25,097 nt of DNA, taken from contig NW_014578029.1 in the NCBI RefSeq assembly GCF_000485595.1, positions 60,874 to 85,970 on the forward strand, written 5' to 3'. Of the stretch, positions 1 to 11,316 are shown piece after piece; the stretch's first letter is position 1, and each line of letters begins with the position of its first letter. The notes under the pieces were generated by a model. The model saw only the letters and a program-made list of their open reading frames with translations. It ran no database searches and was not told the DNA's origin. The stretch is from Priapulus caudatus (taxonomy: Eukaryota; Priapulida; Priapulimorpha; Priapulimorphida; Priapulidae). The position numbers and the translations under genes are program-made.

Positions 1-52
<52 letters not shown>
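1..52. repeat. (AG)n microsatellite at window edge
   Basis: 26 uninterrupted AG units; may continue outside the window. Confidence 0.95.
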
Positions 53-54
<2 letters not shown>

Positions 55-587
55 GGAGACAGATAGATAACGCTGAAGCATTACTACGGTTTTCCCCGAA
101 GGGAAATTGAATCGTGAATTACAAGGACTTTGATAAAACAAAATACAACTCCATTGTAATTAATACGAAGGGCAGGTTTTACACTGGGTGAGGCGGTGTA
201 CACGAGCACGTGATCGGAGTGTGCTGATTCCATGCCATCATCCACATTGCTACCGGTGGCGCCCGGTAGCAAAGGGTAAAGCGATATGCCCACAGATTTA
301 TGCGCGCGAGATAAAAAGTGCCAGTTTTTTGATCGCAAGTGAAAAAGTGCTGGTAGTAAGGCAGTCGGTCATTTGGAGGTCACACACGCCAGACACGATG
401 TTAGTGCCATGTGCCTTCCGTATTTCGTCAGAACCCCCCACCCGTGCCTTGTAACTTTATGACTTTGCACGAGGGTCTCAGACAAAAAACATTCTAATGA
501 TTACGATATTCCGAGAAACGCATATTTCGCAGTGGGTGTGTGCACTGCCTGCAATACTACGTGTGGAAATATCGCCTATTATGTATT
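53..587. other. no gene seen
   Basis: Only short frames without motif. The stretch at 206-226 (GCACGTGATCGGAGTGTGCTG) recurs with two changes at 3826-3846, so both may be copies of a dispersed repeat. Confidence 0.5.
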
Positions 588-653
588 ATCAAGAGTAAGA
601 TAATAACCCATCTTGCAATCCATCGTGCAAACCACGGGTTATTATCTTAACTT
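588..653. repeat. hairpin element starting with TATCAAGAG
   Basis: TATCAAGAG is followed by an arm TAAGATAATAACCC (about 596-609), complementary to 638-651. Confidence 0.7.
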
Positions 654-1568
654 ACTATTGGTATTATTCGTGAGGCACCTTTCAAATGACCCTTTTCGGG
701 GAACTTTTTTCTGGAGCGGGAGAAAGCTCTCGTTGCTGCATTTCTCAGGTTTCACACTATACACGTCCCCCTGGAAAATTTCATCCTGTATAGAGCGAGA
801 CACGATGTGCGCGAAGGTGGGGGGAGGGGGTTGCCGGCGAAGGTGCCGCCTTTCATAACTCCCGTCATTGTTCAAACGAGAACCACTTTTTTATCGCGTC
901 GAGATGGTGCAGCTATAGATATCGGCATTTTTATATCGGCATCGCTGTAAAAAAAACTAGTTGCGTCTAGGGGAGAGGGAGGGGGTGCAGCTCGGTTTTG
1001 GGACAGCGGTTGTGTCGCGTGGGCGCCAGGTTATTCACTTTTCTTCGACACTGCGATGCACGTGACAACACCACCGCGTGCACGTGTATATCATGCGGGG
1101 AGCGAGCTATCTGCCGTGGCCCGCAAGCACGTGCGCCGTGCCAACGCACGCCAGCACTATTTATACACAGCGGGGCAAGCCCAGCCGATGCGAATGCCTC
1201 AACCTAGACTTCCCCACACAGTCTCTCGATGCGTCGTAATGCATATCGCAACACGCAGTAGCCAGCTGCGTTGTAAAACGACTGGATGTGAGACTAGGTA
1301 CTACCGATGAACTACTAGAACTTTACTATGGCCCCAGAAGTGCCGCAAGCGCAGCGGCTGGCATTCTTCCAGGGAAAGAACGGAGTACATACTCCCCCAC
1401 GTGCCGTCAGTCGTCCGTCACCGTCAGTCAAATGGTTAGGGTTAGGGTTAGGGTCCACAGGCCCCACGCTTAGATATAAGATTAGATATCGATTATAGAT
1501 AGTGTTGCGCATCATCGCTGCCACTATTTTCTGTCTCGCTCTGCGACCGCGAATGGAAAGTTACATCT
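654..1568. other. no gene seen
   Basis: Mixed-composition DNA with G-rich patches (about 809-830, 970-986) and the telomeric block at 1434. No frame longer than about 85 codons and none with a motif. Confidence 0.5.
1434..1453. repeat. interstitial telomeric repeat, TTAGGG x3
   Basis: Three perfect TTAGGG units preceded by GG; no flanking element recognised. Confidence 0.9.
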
Positions 1569-1638
1569 TATCAAGAGTCCATAATAGAAGATTAGAAGAT
1601 TTCTAGATATTAGAAGATTCTATTTATGGACTCTTGAT
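1569..1638. repeat. hairpin element with TATCAAGAGTCCATAA ends
   Basis: About 70 bp. The left end ATCAAGAGTCCATAATAGAA is the inverted copy of the right end (TATTTATGGACTCTTGAT) with one base inserted. Confidence 0.85.
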
Positions 1639-2400
1639 CTTTTTTTCACGCGCGTCAAATTCTGTTGAAACTAGGAATAACGCGAAGTGAATATTTTACA
1701 ATTAAACGTCCGTCGCATCCGTTGCGAATTTTTTAAAACGTAATTTGATTGTAATTCGCACCGCCAATGCCGCCTTCACGGCATAGTGATGATACGCGCA
1801 TTTCGGGGAAAGGGGAGGGGGGGGGATAAAACACAAAAACACCCCGCAGCGGCGCAGCCCGCCGATTACACGAAGTTTTTAGTGTGGGAGTCAGACTGAT
1901 GAGTAAGTGTCTCTCTCTCTATATATAAAGACTACTTATATATATTATAGGCTGATTATCAATGACTCGTGGATGCAGTCTAAAAATGGTTGTAAAAAGG
2001 AATTGATTCCAAAGGTTTGGGTTCATGTTCTCACCTTTACCAATGTAGGCCCTACTACCTAAATAGTAAGCTATTTAAAAAATTAAAATCAATACATATT
2101 TATCGATATATCTTTCTGATGTTAGATCAATTTTAAAACGTCATAATTATATTCCAATAAAGGGTTATCTATAGAGGTACTATATATAGGGTCAGGGATA
2201 AAAATAGCTCTACATGTCATATATGAATCAGAATATACAAAAAAAACAATTTTTCCTCCTACCTACTCCTGATATCTATTTAATAACCTGTTATAAGATC
2301 ATAACTTTTTAAGAGTCCATGATGTATTTTAGTCGTAAATTCATCTATGACAGAGTTCATACTCATAGTTTACCACATACATATTCACAGAATAATATAT
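1639..2400. other. no gene seen
   Basis: AT-rich apart from a 10-base G run near 1819. It contains CTCCTGATATC near 2267, matching the end motif of the 8478-8898 foldback, and AAGAGTCCAT near 2310, matching the hairpin family. Confidence 0.5.
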
Positions 2401-2406
2401 ATATAT

Positions 2407-2435
2407 ACACACACGCACGCACGCACGCGCACGCA

Positions 2436-2467
<32 letters not shown>

Positions 2468-2493
2468 CACACGCACACACACACACACACACA
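2407..2493. repeat. (CGCA)n/(CA)n compound microsatellite
   Basis: CACG-rich at left, pure CA at right, with an AT run just upstream. Confidence 0.95.
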
Positions 2494-2585
2494 TATAGCT
2501 ACATGGCCATATATGAGCAACTAAACATATATGATTATGACTGTATATGGTTATGAATAATGTTAAACATACGGTATCTGTGAAT

Positions 2586-2989
2586 TAGTAGGTAAGTGTT
2601 GTACGTGTCACGCCTAGCTGTAGCCCGACCAGGCTGTGCGACCGATTGTCTATACAATTACAAATGGTCTTATAACCCTAGCAAGACCGTTTCTTGGAGC
2701 TAGCCTAGCTGGGCATATATATACATACGTTTACAATATAAAATGTAAACATATGCCCAGCTAGGCTAGCTCCAAGAAACGGTCTTGCTAGGGTTAGAAG
2801 ACCATTTGTAATTGTATCTATAGACAATCGGTCGCACAGCCTGGTCGGGATACAGCGTCCCATTCCTATTTGACAACTCCAGGTTTAAAAACCCTAACCC
2901 TAACCCTAACCCTAACCAAACTCACGACATGGGTGTGTAAACGCTACTTGTACCGCTACAGCTAGGCGTGACACAACACTTACCTACTA
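2586..2989. mobile_element. large foldback element with telomeric insert in its right arm
   Basis: The outer ends are inverted (TAGTAGGTAAGTGTTG at left, its complement ending at 2989). The left arm to about 2720 pairs with 2752-2849 and then 2957-2989, with one small indel. The hairpin tip (2721-2751) has GTTTAC/GTAAAC. The right arm is interrupted by about 100 bp (2857-2956) holding telomeric repeats, flanked by the 6-bp direct repeat TACAGC. Confidence 0.8.
2889..2917. repeat. interstitial telomeric repeat, (CCCTAA)4
   Basis: Four clean CCCTAA units plus partial, inside the insert that interrupts the right arm of the 2586-2989 foldback. Confidence 0.95.
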
Positions 2990-3248
2990 GTACTACTACT
3001 ACTACATTATATCCAGTGTAGTGGACACCGACAAGTATGAGAACATAACATAACTAGTACTAATAACAAACACATACATACATAGGTGTACAATAAAAAC
3101 ATAAACATATGTCCCCAGAGAATATAGTCTTATAATTACTTAACTAGCCTTATAACTTATAAGTACAATAAAATTCTCAAGTCTTATACTTGAAGGGTTT
3201 CCTTGGGAGATGATTTTAAGATCATAAGTCAATGAAGAGCATATATAA

Positions 3249-3330
3249 TACTAGATACAATAATGTAACCCAAACCCAAGAGGATAGGGTCCTATCCTCT
3301 TGGGTTTGGGTTACATTATTGTATCTAGTA
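3249..3330. repeat. perfect palindrome, 40-bp arms and 2-bp loop
   Basis: 3249-3288 is the exact reverse complement of 3291-3330 with GT as loop. The arm contains AACCCAAACCC, and the outer flanks carry CTAGTAGTAGTA-like sequence similar to the flank of the 2586-2989 element. Confidence 0.95.
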
Positions 3331-4627
3331 GTAGTAATATAATACGTACGTACCGTACAGGAAAAGTGACACAATGAATACAATCATTAGTCAATTATTA
3401 AGTGTACCACAACACTGAGAGTGGGACATGGACTAGAGTGGAGGGAGGAAGGAAAATCGAAGAAACACAAACTCGCGGTCATTCACTACACACACGGAGA
3501 TGACACGGAGGTGACACGGTCTCTGTTGTTGTCGTATCGACTCGAATTGACTTACGTTTGAGCAATCTGGAGGTGTGCGCGGAGGTGAAAGAGGTATACA
3601 CTCCATTGTCAGAACCATTAGTACCACTGATATATTCCTAAATGTCTCCTAGTATATTTGCGATAACGTCTCGTCTTGCGACAATTTCACGGCATATAGT
3701 GAGTTAATCGAATACGGGAGTTTAGACGCCAAAACATTGCAGTCGCGAGGGTGTGGGTGGATTCACCAATGAAAACGGCGGGCGAATTTGGTTGGGGCAG
3801 CGGCCGACCAATGAGCGCGAAGTGTGCATGTGATCGGAGCGTGCTGCACGCATGCTAGCAACTAGCGTTCCCCGGCAGCAGCACGTGCACAGTTTGTGGC
3901 GCTAGCGTGCTGCCGTCTGTTCCGGCGATACACAATGCGAAGGCGGCGTGACCACTGCATGATACGTTGCAGCAGTGAATCATCGGCAGCTAGCTCTAGC
4001 TAGGTCAGAGGATGATGAAACTCCGATTTCGAGATTGCTGCCGCGTAGCACGTACGCCCTTACGTATATGTACCCCGCCACGGTCTAACTTTAGAATCGA
4101 GCCGTAGGGTCTAGGAAAAATATTATTATAATGAAGTTGCTGCGTGCGCAATAATACGTAGTAGGTAATATTGACCTCCATGTGTACTTCAAGGGGGCAC
4201 CTTTACGGCTTGTTTTATCGCACGGATCTTGCAGCTATTTTATGCGTAATTTAATTATACTTACCACAAACTCGATTAAATAAATCTCGGAATGGCGAAG
4301 TATCATAATATTGTATCCTTACCTTATTTCCATTAAACCCGATATTTCCACGTTCGATATTGGTGGCACGTACCTCGGCTAAGATCAATGAAAACAATAC
4401 ATACAATCCTTTAGTTTCCTTGACATTTTCTTCAACACATATTTATATAGATTTTGATCTAATGATCGGTGTGGTCGCAATTAACCTGCATAATAAGTGA
4501 TGCGACAACAAGCAAAATATCATACAAGGAAGGATGCACGCTATATATCCAGCTGAGTTCATAGTACATCGTTATTTTCGCATGTACAATACTATAGTTT
4601 GTGTGCTCTTGATTATTTCTATGGTTA
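3331..4627. other. no gene seen; promoter-like patch inside
   Basis: No credible frame on either strand. The only distinctive part is the GC-rich, CCAAT-bearing patch at 3760-3850; the rest is unremarkable AT-rich sequence. Confidence 0.5.
3760..3850 (+). promoter_or_regulatory. promoter-like GC-rich patch with two CCAAT boxes
   Basis: CACCAATGA (about 3764) and GACCAATGA (about 3806) lie about 42 bp apart around GGCGGGCGAA, which resembles an E2F site. No coding exon is visible nearby, so this could drive a non-coding RNA or be chance. Confidence 0.25.
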
Positions 4628-4690
4628 TATCAAGAGCGTATTAAGAAGGCCTTTTTAAAGAAACCTTAATCTTAATACGCTCTTGGTTAT
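4628..4690. repeat. hairpin element with CAAGAGCGTATTAAG ends
   Basis: Perfect 15-bp arms at 4631-4645 and 4671-4685; same CAAGAG end class. Confidence 0.85.
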
Positions 4691-4890
4691 ATAGATGTAG
4701 CGACAAGTTACGCTTCGTCATGATCGAATTAACGTTTGTGTTTAATTATCAACGTGCGTACTAAATTAACGCGTCCGGTGTTAGCAGCGTACATACATAC
4801 ATTCAGACATTGTATAGCTTGGTTATATACATTGTTGAATCGTCTACGTTGTATACTATTGTGTAGTTGTATACTTTGTATCATTAATTA

Positions 4891-4925
4891 TGTCAAGAGT
4901 ACATAATAGGAGAGTCTCCTATTAT
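4891..4925. repeat. partial hairpin of the TCAAGAG class
   Basis: TGTCAAGAGTACATAATAGG starts a 10-bp-arm hairpin (4904-4913 with 4915-4924). The closing CTCTTGA end is absent. Confidence 0.6.
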
Positions 4926-4996
4926 ATCTATTTTCAGCTATATTGATTGTATACAATAATGATCCCCCAACAAAAGTACAATAGTAGGTTTCCATT

Positions 4997-5029
4997 ATTG
5001 TATCAAGCTATCTATCTATCTATCTATCG

Positions 5030-5074
<45 letters not shown>

Positions 5075-5240
5075 CTATCTATCTAATCTATTATCTATCT
5101 ATCTATTATCTTTATGCTATCTGATCTATTATCTGATCTATCTATCTTATCCTGATCTATCTATTCTATGCTATCTGAATTTATCTACTCTAACTATCTA
5201 TCTCTATTTCCTATCTATTATATCTATTGATCTATCTATG

Positions 5241-5274
<34 letters not shown>

Positions 5275-5380
5275 CTATCTTCTATCTATCTATCTATCTA
5301 TCTATCTTCTATCTCATGCTCTCCTATCCTATCTATCTATCTTATTATATATCTATATATCTAATCTATCTATCATCTAT
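4997..5380. repeat. (CTAT)n microsatellite, impure
   Basis: Long CTAT runs at 5008-5070 and 5231-5306, broken by CTTCTAT, CTGAT and CTAAT variants. Confidence 0.95.
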
Positions 5381-5385
5381 ACTAA

Positions 5386-5468
<83 letters not shown>

Positions 5469-5474
5469 CTCTAT

Positions 5475-5517
<43 letters not shown>

Positions 5518-5692
5518 CTCTCTCTCTCTACTCTCTCTCTCCCTCTCATCATCTCTATCGCTCCGCTCTATCTCTCTCTGTCTCTCTTCTCTCTCTCTCT
5601 CTCTTTCTGCTCTCTCTCTCTCTCGTCTCTCTCTCTCTTATATATTATATATTATATTATCTTTATATATTATATCATATATATATTATTAT
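5381..5692. repeat. (CT)n microsatellite ending in an AT tract
   Basis: Impure CT from about 5389 to 5638, then TATATTATATTAT. It directly continues the CTAT tract. Confidence 0.95.
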
Positions 5693-5835
5693 ACGTTACT
5701 ATCGAATTAAATTCGTAGCATAATAGAAAAAATGACAAATCACGTATGGCCGAACTTTGTACGTAACTAAAAAGTCGTGAACGGTTGCGCAGCCGACTGT
5801 AGCCATGCGACAGTGGCGGTGGCGTGTCACCAGCA

Positions 5836-6630
5836 CCACACTCACACACACACACACCCACACACAACACACACACACACACACACACAACACACACCAC
5901 CACAACAACACCACAACCCACACACACACACATCACACACAGTTATACACACACACAACACACACACACACACACCACACACACACATACACACACACAC
6001 CACCACACCACAACCACAACACACACACAACACACACACACACCACCACCACACACACACACACACACACACACAACACACCACACAGCACCATCACGTC
6101 ACACACACACACACACACAACACACACACACACACACACACACCACACCACACACACCACACACGCTGCGCGCACACACACACACACACCCACACACACA
6201 CACACACACAGTCACACACACACACACACACACACACAACACACACACACACACCACACACACAGCACAACGACAACACACACACACACATCACAGTTCA
6301 CACACACACACACACCCACACGCCGCACGCACGGCACAGACACACACAACACACCACCACACAACACACACACCACACACACACACATACAACACAACAC
6401 ACACACACACACCACCACACACAACACACCACCACACTGCACACGCACACACACCCACCACATGCTCACACACACCACCACACAACACACACACCACACA
6501 CACCACACGACACACACACACCACACACACAAACTGCCAACATATATACACACACACACAGCACCACACACACACCACACACACACACACCAACACCACA
6601 CCCCACACACACACACACAACCACAGTACC
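5836..6630. repeat. about 800-bp impure (CA)n satellite-like tract
   Basis: CA repeated with frequent CCA, CAA, CACC and AACA breaks. Open frames across it (His/Thr one way, Cys/Val the other) are composition artefacts. Confidence 0.95.
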
Positions 6631-7009
6631 ACGCCTGACATTCTGCTCACCCTGAGCCAGCTCTCACACCACTTCACAATCTCCCTGCCTTACTGACCCG
6701 CCATAGCCTCCCACCTCCTGCTCCCACCGCGGGGCCCCCGAGCGGCAAAAGGGAGGGGTTTGTACGTGCCTACTGGTCTTATGTAGCGCTATAAATTACC
6801 GCGCCCATATAGATGTTTCTTATCTTATATTATATATTATATTATATTATATATTATATAGCAGTTATGTTAATTTAGCAAGCAGCACGTTTATGATATA
6901 GGGCGCTTTTACGCGAACGTGGCACGCAGAGGTGAGCTGTCTTAAACTAGACAGAGGCACTCACGCGGAGAGTTCTAGCTCCGCAGCCGCATGTGACATG
7001 TATGTGCTC
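6631..7009. other. no gene seen
   Basis: A GC-rich patch at about 6690-6765, then a (TATAT)n tract at 6820-6860, then mixed sequence leading into the minisatellite. Confidence 0.5.
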
Positions 7010-7295
7010 GCTGGTGGCGGCCTGCTGACTGTCCTTCGCCTGCTGCTGACCTCGCCGCCTCACTGGTCGGCGTGCTGCTGCTCGCCATCCGCTGACTCGA
7101 CGCCGCTATCGTTCGCCGTCAGTGTTGGCTTGCTGCTGACTTGCCCACTCGCCTGACTCGACGCGTATCAGATTTCGCCGTCCTGGTGAACTTGCTGCTT
7201 GGGCTCAGCACTCGCTGACTCGACGCGCTTCGTTTTCGCCCGCCTCACTGGTGGGTGTGTGCTGGCTCGCCACTCGCTGACTCCGATGCGCGCAG
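7010..7295. repeat. 60-65 bp GC-rich minisatellite, about 4-5 units
   Basis: Units begin CTGGTSGGC or a close variant at about 7010, 7063, 7123, 7183 and 7248. Each contains TGCTGCTG, CACTCGCTGACTCGACGC and TTCGCCG. Middle units are 60, 60 and 65 bp, so the frame is not kept and a coding repeat is unlikely. Confidence 0.8.
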
Positions 7296-7952
7296 AGGCC
7301 ACAGCACACAACCACACACACACGAACAGACACACGCGAGCGATTGCATTAGCTCCGATATTGCGCGCGGCAGCTGAATAATATGCAATCGATCGATGGT
7401 AAGCAAGCATGCATATGCTCCGAATGTATGCGGCTATATATAGCAGCGTGTAGTAAAAATGCAGCAGCGCGCTACTATCCCTGATATGTATATATATCCT
7501 ACAAGAGTACATAATAGCAGGGAGCTGTTTAGTGGTATGTTTGTCATTATCCAATTCTGTCATTATTAGCCTCCTGATCTAATTAGGCAGATGAGTTATG
7601 CACCGTTTTAACAGACGTTTTGCATAGTGGTTTTCAACTTGTTAAATATTCTATCATATGTGCATAAATATATTTTAAACTTTTCTTGTTTTGGTCTTTA
7701 TGGTTTCCTTACATATGAACACCAATTTACCTGAAATCGATGTGTTCTTCCAAAAAAGCCTTCTCTTGCATACCGGACACGGTTTTCGCACGAGTTGGTC
7801 ACGATGGACTTATATTTTTCAACTATTGATAGATTATTTTACAAGATTAAAAACTATGGCAGAAACGGCCTGTTTTAAAACCAGGTGTCATCTCTTCTCC
7901 TATTATGTACTTCTATGATCCTATATTCTTTATCTATCATCCTATGATATAG
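7296..7952. other. no gene seen
   Basis: CAAGAGTACATAATAG (7502-7517) and an inverted CTATTATGTACTTCTATGA (about 7899-7917) may bound another member of the CAAGAG family. The 75-codon frame between them has no motif. Confidence 0.45.
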
Positions 7953-8086
7953 TCAAGAGCACTAATAATTACCAAAGGGGGGGTTTCTTTTTCATTATAG
8001 GCCGTTGATAGGTTATCATAGAGTTAAAAATGCCACATTTGTTTGTTTGTCATTATTAACCCCTGGTATTATTAGCTCTTGATATA
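7953..8086. repeat. inverted-repeat element of the TCAAGAGC class
   Basis: TCAAGAGCACTAATAATTACC at the left pairs with GGTATTATTAGCTCTTGATA at 8066-8086 with a few mismatches. The interior is about 90 bp with a G run and no reading frame. Confidence 0.7.
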
Positions 8087-8477
8087 GGGCTGCTAATTTG
8101 AAATCGAGAGCGGTTGCGCGCCGAAAAGGCAGTGCTTGTATAGTATTTATAATACGTTCAAACTTGCGTAGAGAATTATACAATATAAAACGTCTGACAT
8201 AGAGCGTTTGAGACATTAGACAATTAATTAAGGAGATAGACAATTAGAGTTTAGTCAATAGAGCGGTTTGGCAAATATATATATTTATATATATTATATT
8301 CATATATTAATATATATATATAGATATATAATTACGGTTAATAGCATATGTGACACGGACGTATTTCAGATACTTGTTCTTGATATACCGCCAGAGACCA
8401 ATATTAATAAAAGCTTCTTATTAGCTCTCGATATCACCAGGAATAAATAATAAACATTCGAATTGTTTTCATACCCC
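8087..8477. other. no gene seen; (AT)n at 8274-8331
   Basis: Only the AT-rich microsatellite and two CTCTTGATAT-like ends (about 8378 and 8423) stand out. Confidence 0.5.
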
Positions 8478-8898
8478 CTCCTGATATCAGGCGTGTCAGA
8501 CTAGCTCTAGAACTATAGCCCTTCGCTCTGCCACAGAGCGCGACAGCGCCATCGTATCTTGCTCATAAGCGTCTAGTGTTGTCCCCCAGGTATGCCGGAC
8601 GTTTACCCTGGTAACTATCTAGCCTGATAGGGTTAGGGTTTAGCGTTAGGTTAGGGTTAGGGGGAGTAGGCGTACGGCGACTCCCTAGACTCGCTTAGTG
8701 CGGAGTAGGCCGAGGTACGGCTCGCGCAATATTAGTAGTAGTATTTTAGCTACCAGCGGTACGTTCCGGTATACCGGACCGTACCCAGGGTACGTTCCGG
8801 CAGTACCCTGGGGGACATAGACCCTATCAGCTATAGTTCTAGAGCTAAATATAGACTGTCTATATAATGATGACACTCCTAGCCGCTGATATCAGGAG
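8478..8898. mobile_element. large foldback element with telomeric repeats
   Basis: The outer ends are CTCCTGATATCAG and its complement (right copy ends near 8898). An inner perfect 18-bp inverted repeat TAGCTCTAGAACTATAGC lies at 8502-8519 and 8830-8847. A third inverted pair has CCCCCAGG...GCCGGA...ACCCTGG (8582-8610 against 8766-8815). No open frame is credible. The TTAGGG block at 8628-8664 lies between the arms. Confidence 0.75.
8628..8664. repeat. interstitial telomeric repeat, degenerate
   Basis: Two to four TTAGGG units with TTTAGC and GTTAGG variants, inside the 8478-8898 foldback. Confidence 0.85.
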
Positions 8899-9094
8899 TG
8901 TATAATATAGATTATATAGATAGATTATATAGATTATGCACTCGTGCTGATATCATGCTACTGCACGAACTGCCAAGTGCATCCCGCCCAAGCTACCAGC
9001 GGGTTCGTCTGGCACGTATAAGACCTAGCATGAAAGCTAGGCCGTCCAACCCACCCACGCCTAGTACGGGGCGAACCGCACTAGCCGGATGATT

Positions 9095-9200
9095 GCCTGA
9101 GTTCCGGAAGCTGAGAGAAGAGCACGCCGTGTACACGTGATCGCACGCGGGGCGCGGTGCGGTGCGGTGCGCGATTCGCCGAGAATGTGGGCGAGGTAAG
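9095..9200 (+). promoter_or_regulatory. CpG-rich patch with ETS-like site and donor-like GAG|GTAAGA
   Basis: TTCCGGAAG (about 9100) is a strong ETS-type motif. CpG-rich sequence with GGTGC repeats follows, then GGGCGAGGTAAGACC (about 9190), a good donor match. Together this could be a promoter and first non-coding exon on the plus strand. No acceptor or coding exon was found downstream. Confidence 0.25.
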
Positions 9201-9959
9201 ACCGCGCGCGTGCACAGTCGAATCCCTCCCTCGATCCCCCTTCACTTTCTCCCGTGCTACGTAGGTTAACCTTCAGGAAAATTTTCCACCACGCGCACCA
9301 CGTTTGTTATAGCGACCGGGCAGACGAGCGCTCTCTCTCTCTCTCTCTCCCAGTCGGCGGGTTTGCTGCGCTAAATCTATCTGGGATACTTAGTATATAG
9401 GAGGACCTCTCCACCTTATACATACATGCGCACGGGCCCGTCACGTGTTCGCCTACCAAGCCTCTGTACTGCGTTTGTGTTTGTGTGTGTGTGGGGGGGG
9501 GAGTTACGGCAGAAACACGGCACACTGTCACCCTGTCGGTACGAACTATGCTATGTCTTATTAGAGAAGTGTACGGGGCGTGCAGGCTCAGCATATGGTT
9601 GAATTACTCAAGCCAAGAGAGTGCACGTAACTCGTGACTAATCACACCCTTTTCATGCAGGTTACAGCTAGTCGGAACGGATAGAGTTATAAATTTTTAT
9701 GATGCGACGGAAGATTATATATTTATGAACTATACGCCCACATCATTACCGAGATGTATCAATTTGCCCTCTGACCCCTCGGGCATCATGCTGACGTCAC
9801 TTCAAGTGTGATATACCTACAATCAGCGTTGAAGTCCGAAAATAATTGTGATGCTTGACCCCCCCGTAAGGAAAAGCGGTGGATGGGCTACACGCGTACG
9901 CATACGCACATATTATATATATACGTATATATATATATATTGATGCGAGGGGATGTGAA
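9201..9959. other. no gene seen; small repeats
   Basis: (CT)n at 9330-9349, (TG)n with a G run at 9476-9501, a perfect CRE octamer TGACGTCA at 9792-9799, and (AT)n at 9909-9940. No credible reading frame. Confidence 0.5.
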
Positions 9960-10160
9960 GAGCAGAATGGACGATAGACGTTGGACGAACGAGAGAGAGA
10001 AGATGTCGGAAGAGAGGAGACGACCGAGAGAGAGAGACGGAGTCCGAGGGAGAGAGGCGAAGACAGCAGCCCAGAGAGAGACGGGCCGGGAGGGGAAAGA
10101 AAGCATAAGAGAACGAGAAGAGGGAAAAAGAGGAGAGATGACTGAGGACGAGGAGAGGGA
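9960..10160. repeat. GA-rich purine tract
   Basis: Impure GAGAGA/GAGGAGA on the plus strand; the Arg/Glu open frame across it is a repeat artefact. Confidence 0.85.
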
Positions 10161-10560
10161 GTGTAGTTCTGTTTGTAGTGTGCTGGGCTGTGCTGCATCC
10201 AAAAACCACCTCCACAGTCTGCTAGTTGCCCCCATATCGGTGCGTGCGCAGTCGTGTGTGCTCATCGTTTATTATCGAACTCTCGGCTTCGCCGTCCGCG
10301 CGCCACCATTAACCTGAACATAAACCCAGGAAACAATTTAATTAAAACAAATAAATTGATAAAACTTAATTGGCATGTGAAAACACGAAAGCGAATATGA
10401 CAAAATGTGCTAGTAATCGTTTCTTCGTGTTACATGTAATTTTACTTAATTCCTGGATTAAATAAATATATGTACGGAAACTGTCTTTCCGTGAGAACTA
10501 GCGTGCCGCCATTATTATGCGATAATATATGCGTGTCTGTTAGCAATTAGTCATGCGTCC
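10161..10560. other. no gene seen
   Basis: AT-rich unique-looking sequence without frame or repeat of note. Confidence 0.5.
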
Positions 10561-10669
10561 CACCTCTCTCTCTATCCCTTCTCTTCTCTCCTCTCTCTCG
10601 TTCTCTTCTCTCTCTTCTCTCTCTCCTCTCCTTTCTCTCGCTTTCCTCTCTGCTTCTCTTCTTCACCTC

Positions 10670-10704
<35 letters not shown>

Positions 10705-10735
10705 TTCTCTTTTTCTCTCTCTCTCTCGCTAATTG

Positions 10736-10767
<32 letters not shown>

Positions 10768-10873
10768 ATCTCTCTCTCCTCTCTCTCTCTTTCTATACGC
10801 TCTCTCTCTCTTCTCCCTCTCTCTCCTTCTCATACTCGTCTCTCTCCTCTTTCTCTCTCTCTCTCTTCTCTCG

Positions 10874-10941
<68 letters not shown>

Positions 10942-11025
10942 TCTCTTCATTACTCGCTCCTCTCCTCTCTCTACTCTTTCTCTCTCTCGTCTCTCTCTCT
11001 CCTCTCTCTCTCTTCTCTCTCTCTC

Positions 11026-11073
<48 letters not shown>

Positions 11074-11241
11074 TCGCTCGCTCTCCTCTCTCTCTCTTCT
11101 CTCTCTCCTCTCGCTCTTGTCTCTACTCTCTCTCCCCCCTCTTCGCCCTCTCTTTCTTTTTCTCTTTTCTCCTTCTCTCTCTCTCTCTCTCTTTTTCTGC
11201 TTTCTCCTTCTCTCCTCTCTCTCTTTTCTTTTTCTTTTTCT

Positions 11242-11293
<52 letters not shown>

Positions 11294-11316
11294 GTATCTC
11301 TCTCGCTCTCTTTCCT
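10561..11316. repeat. about 750-bp impure (CT)n polypyrimidine tract
   Basis: Nearly pure pyrimidine on the plus strand with pure CT runs (for example about 10880-10925 and 11244-11286). Confidence 0.95.

Noticed and set aside
4947-6696. Long open frames rich in Ser/Leu/Tyr, His/Thr or Cys/Val
   Set aside because: Stop-free only because CTAT, CT and CA repeats lack stop codons in those frames.
9095-9200. Confident first exon and promoter
   Set aside because: ETS-like and donor-like motifs are present, but no acceptor or coding exon downstream could be tied to them, so only a low-confidence regulatory entry is kept.
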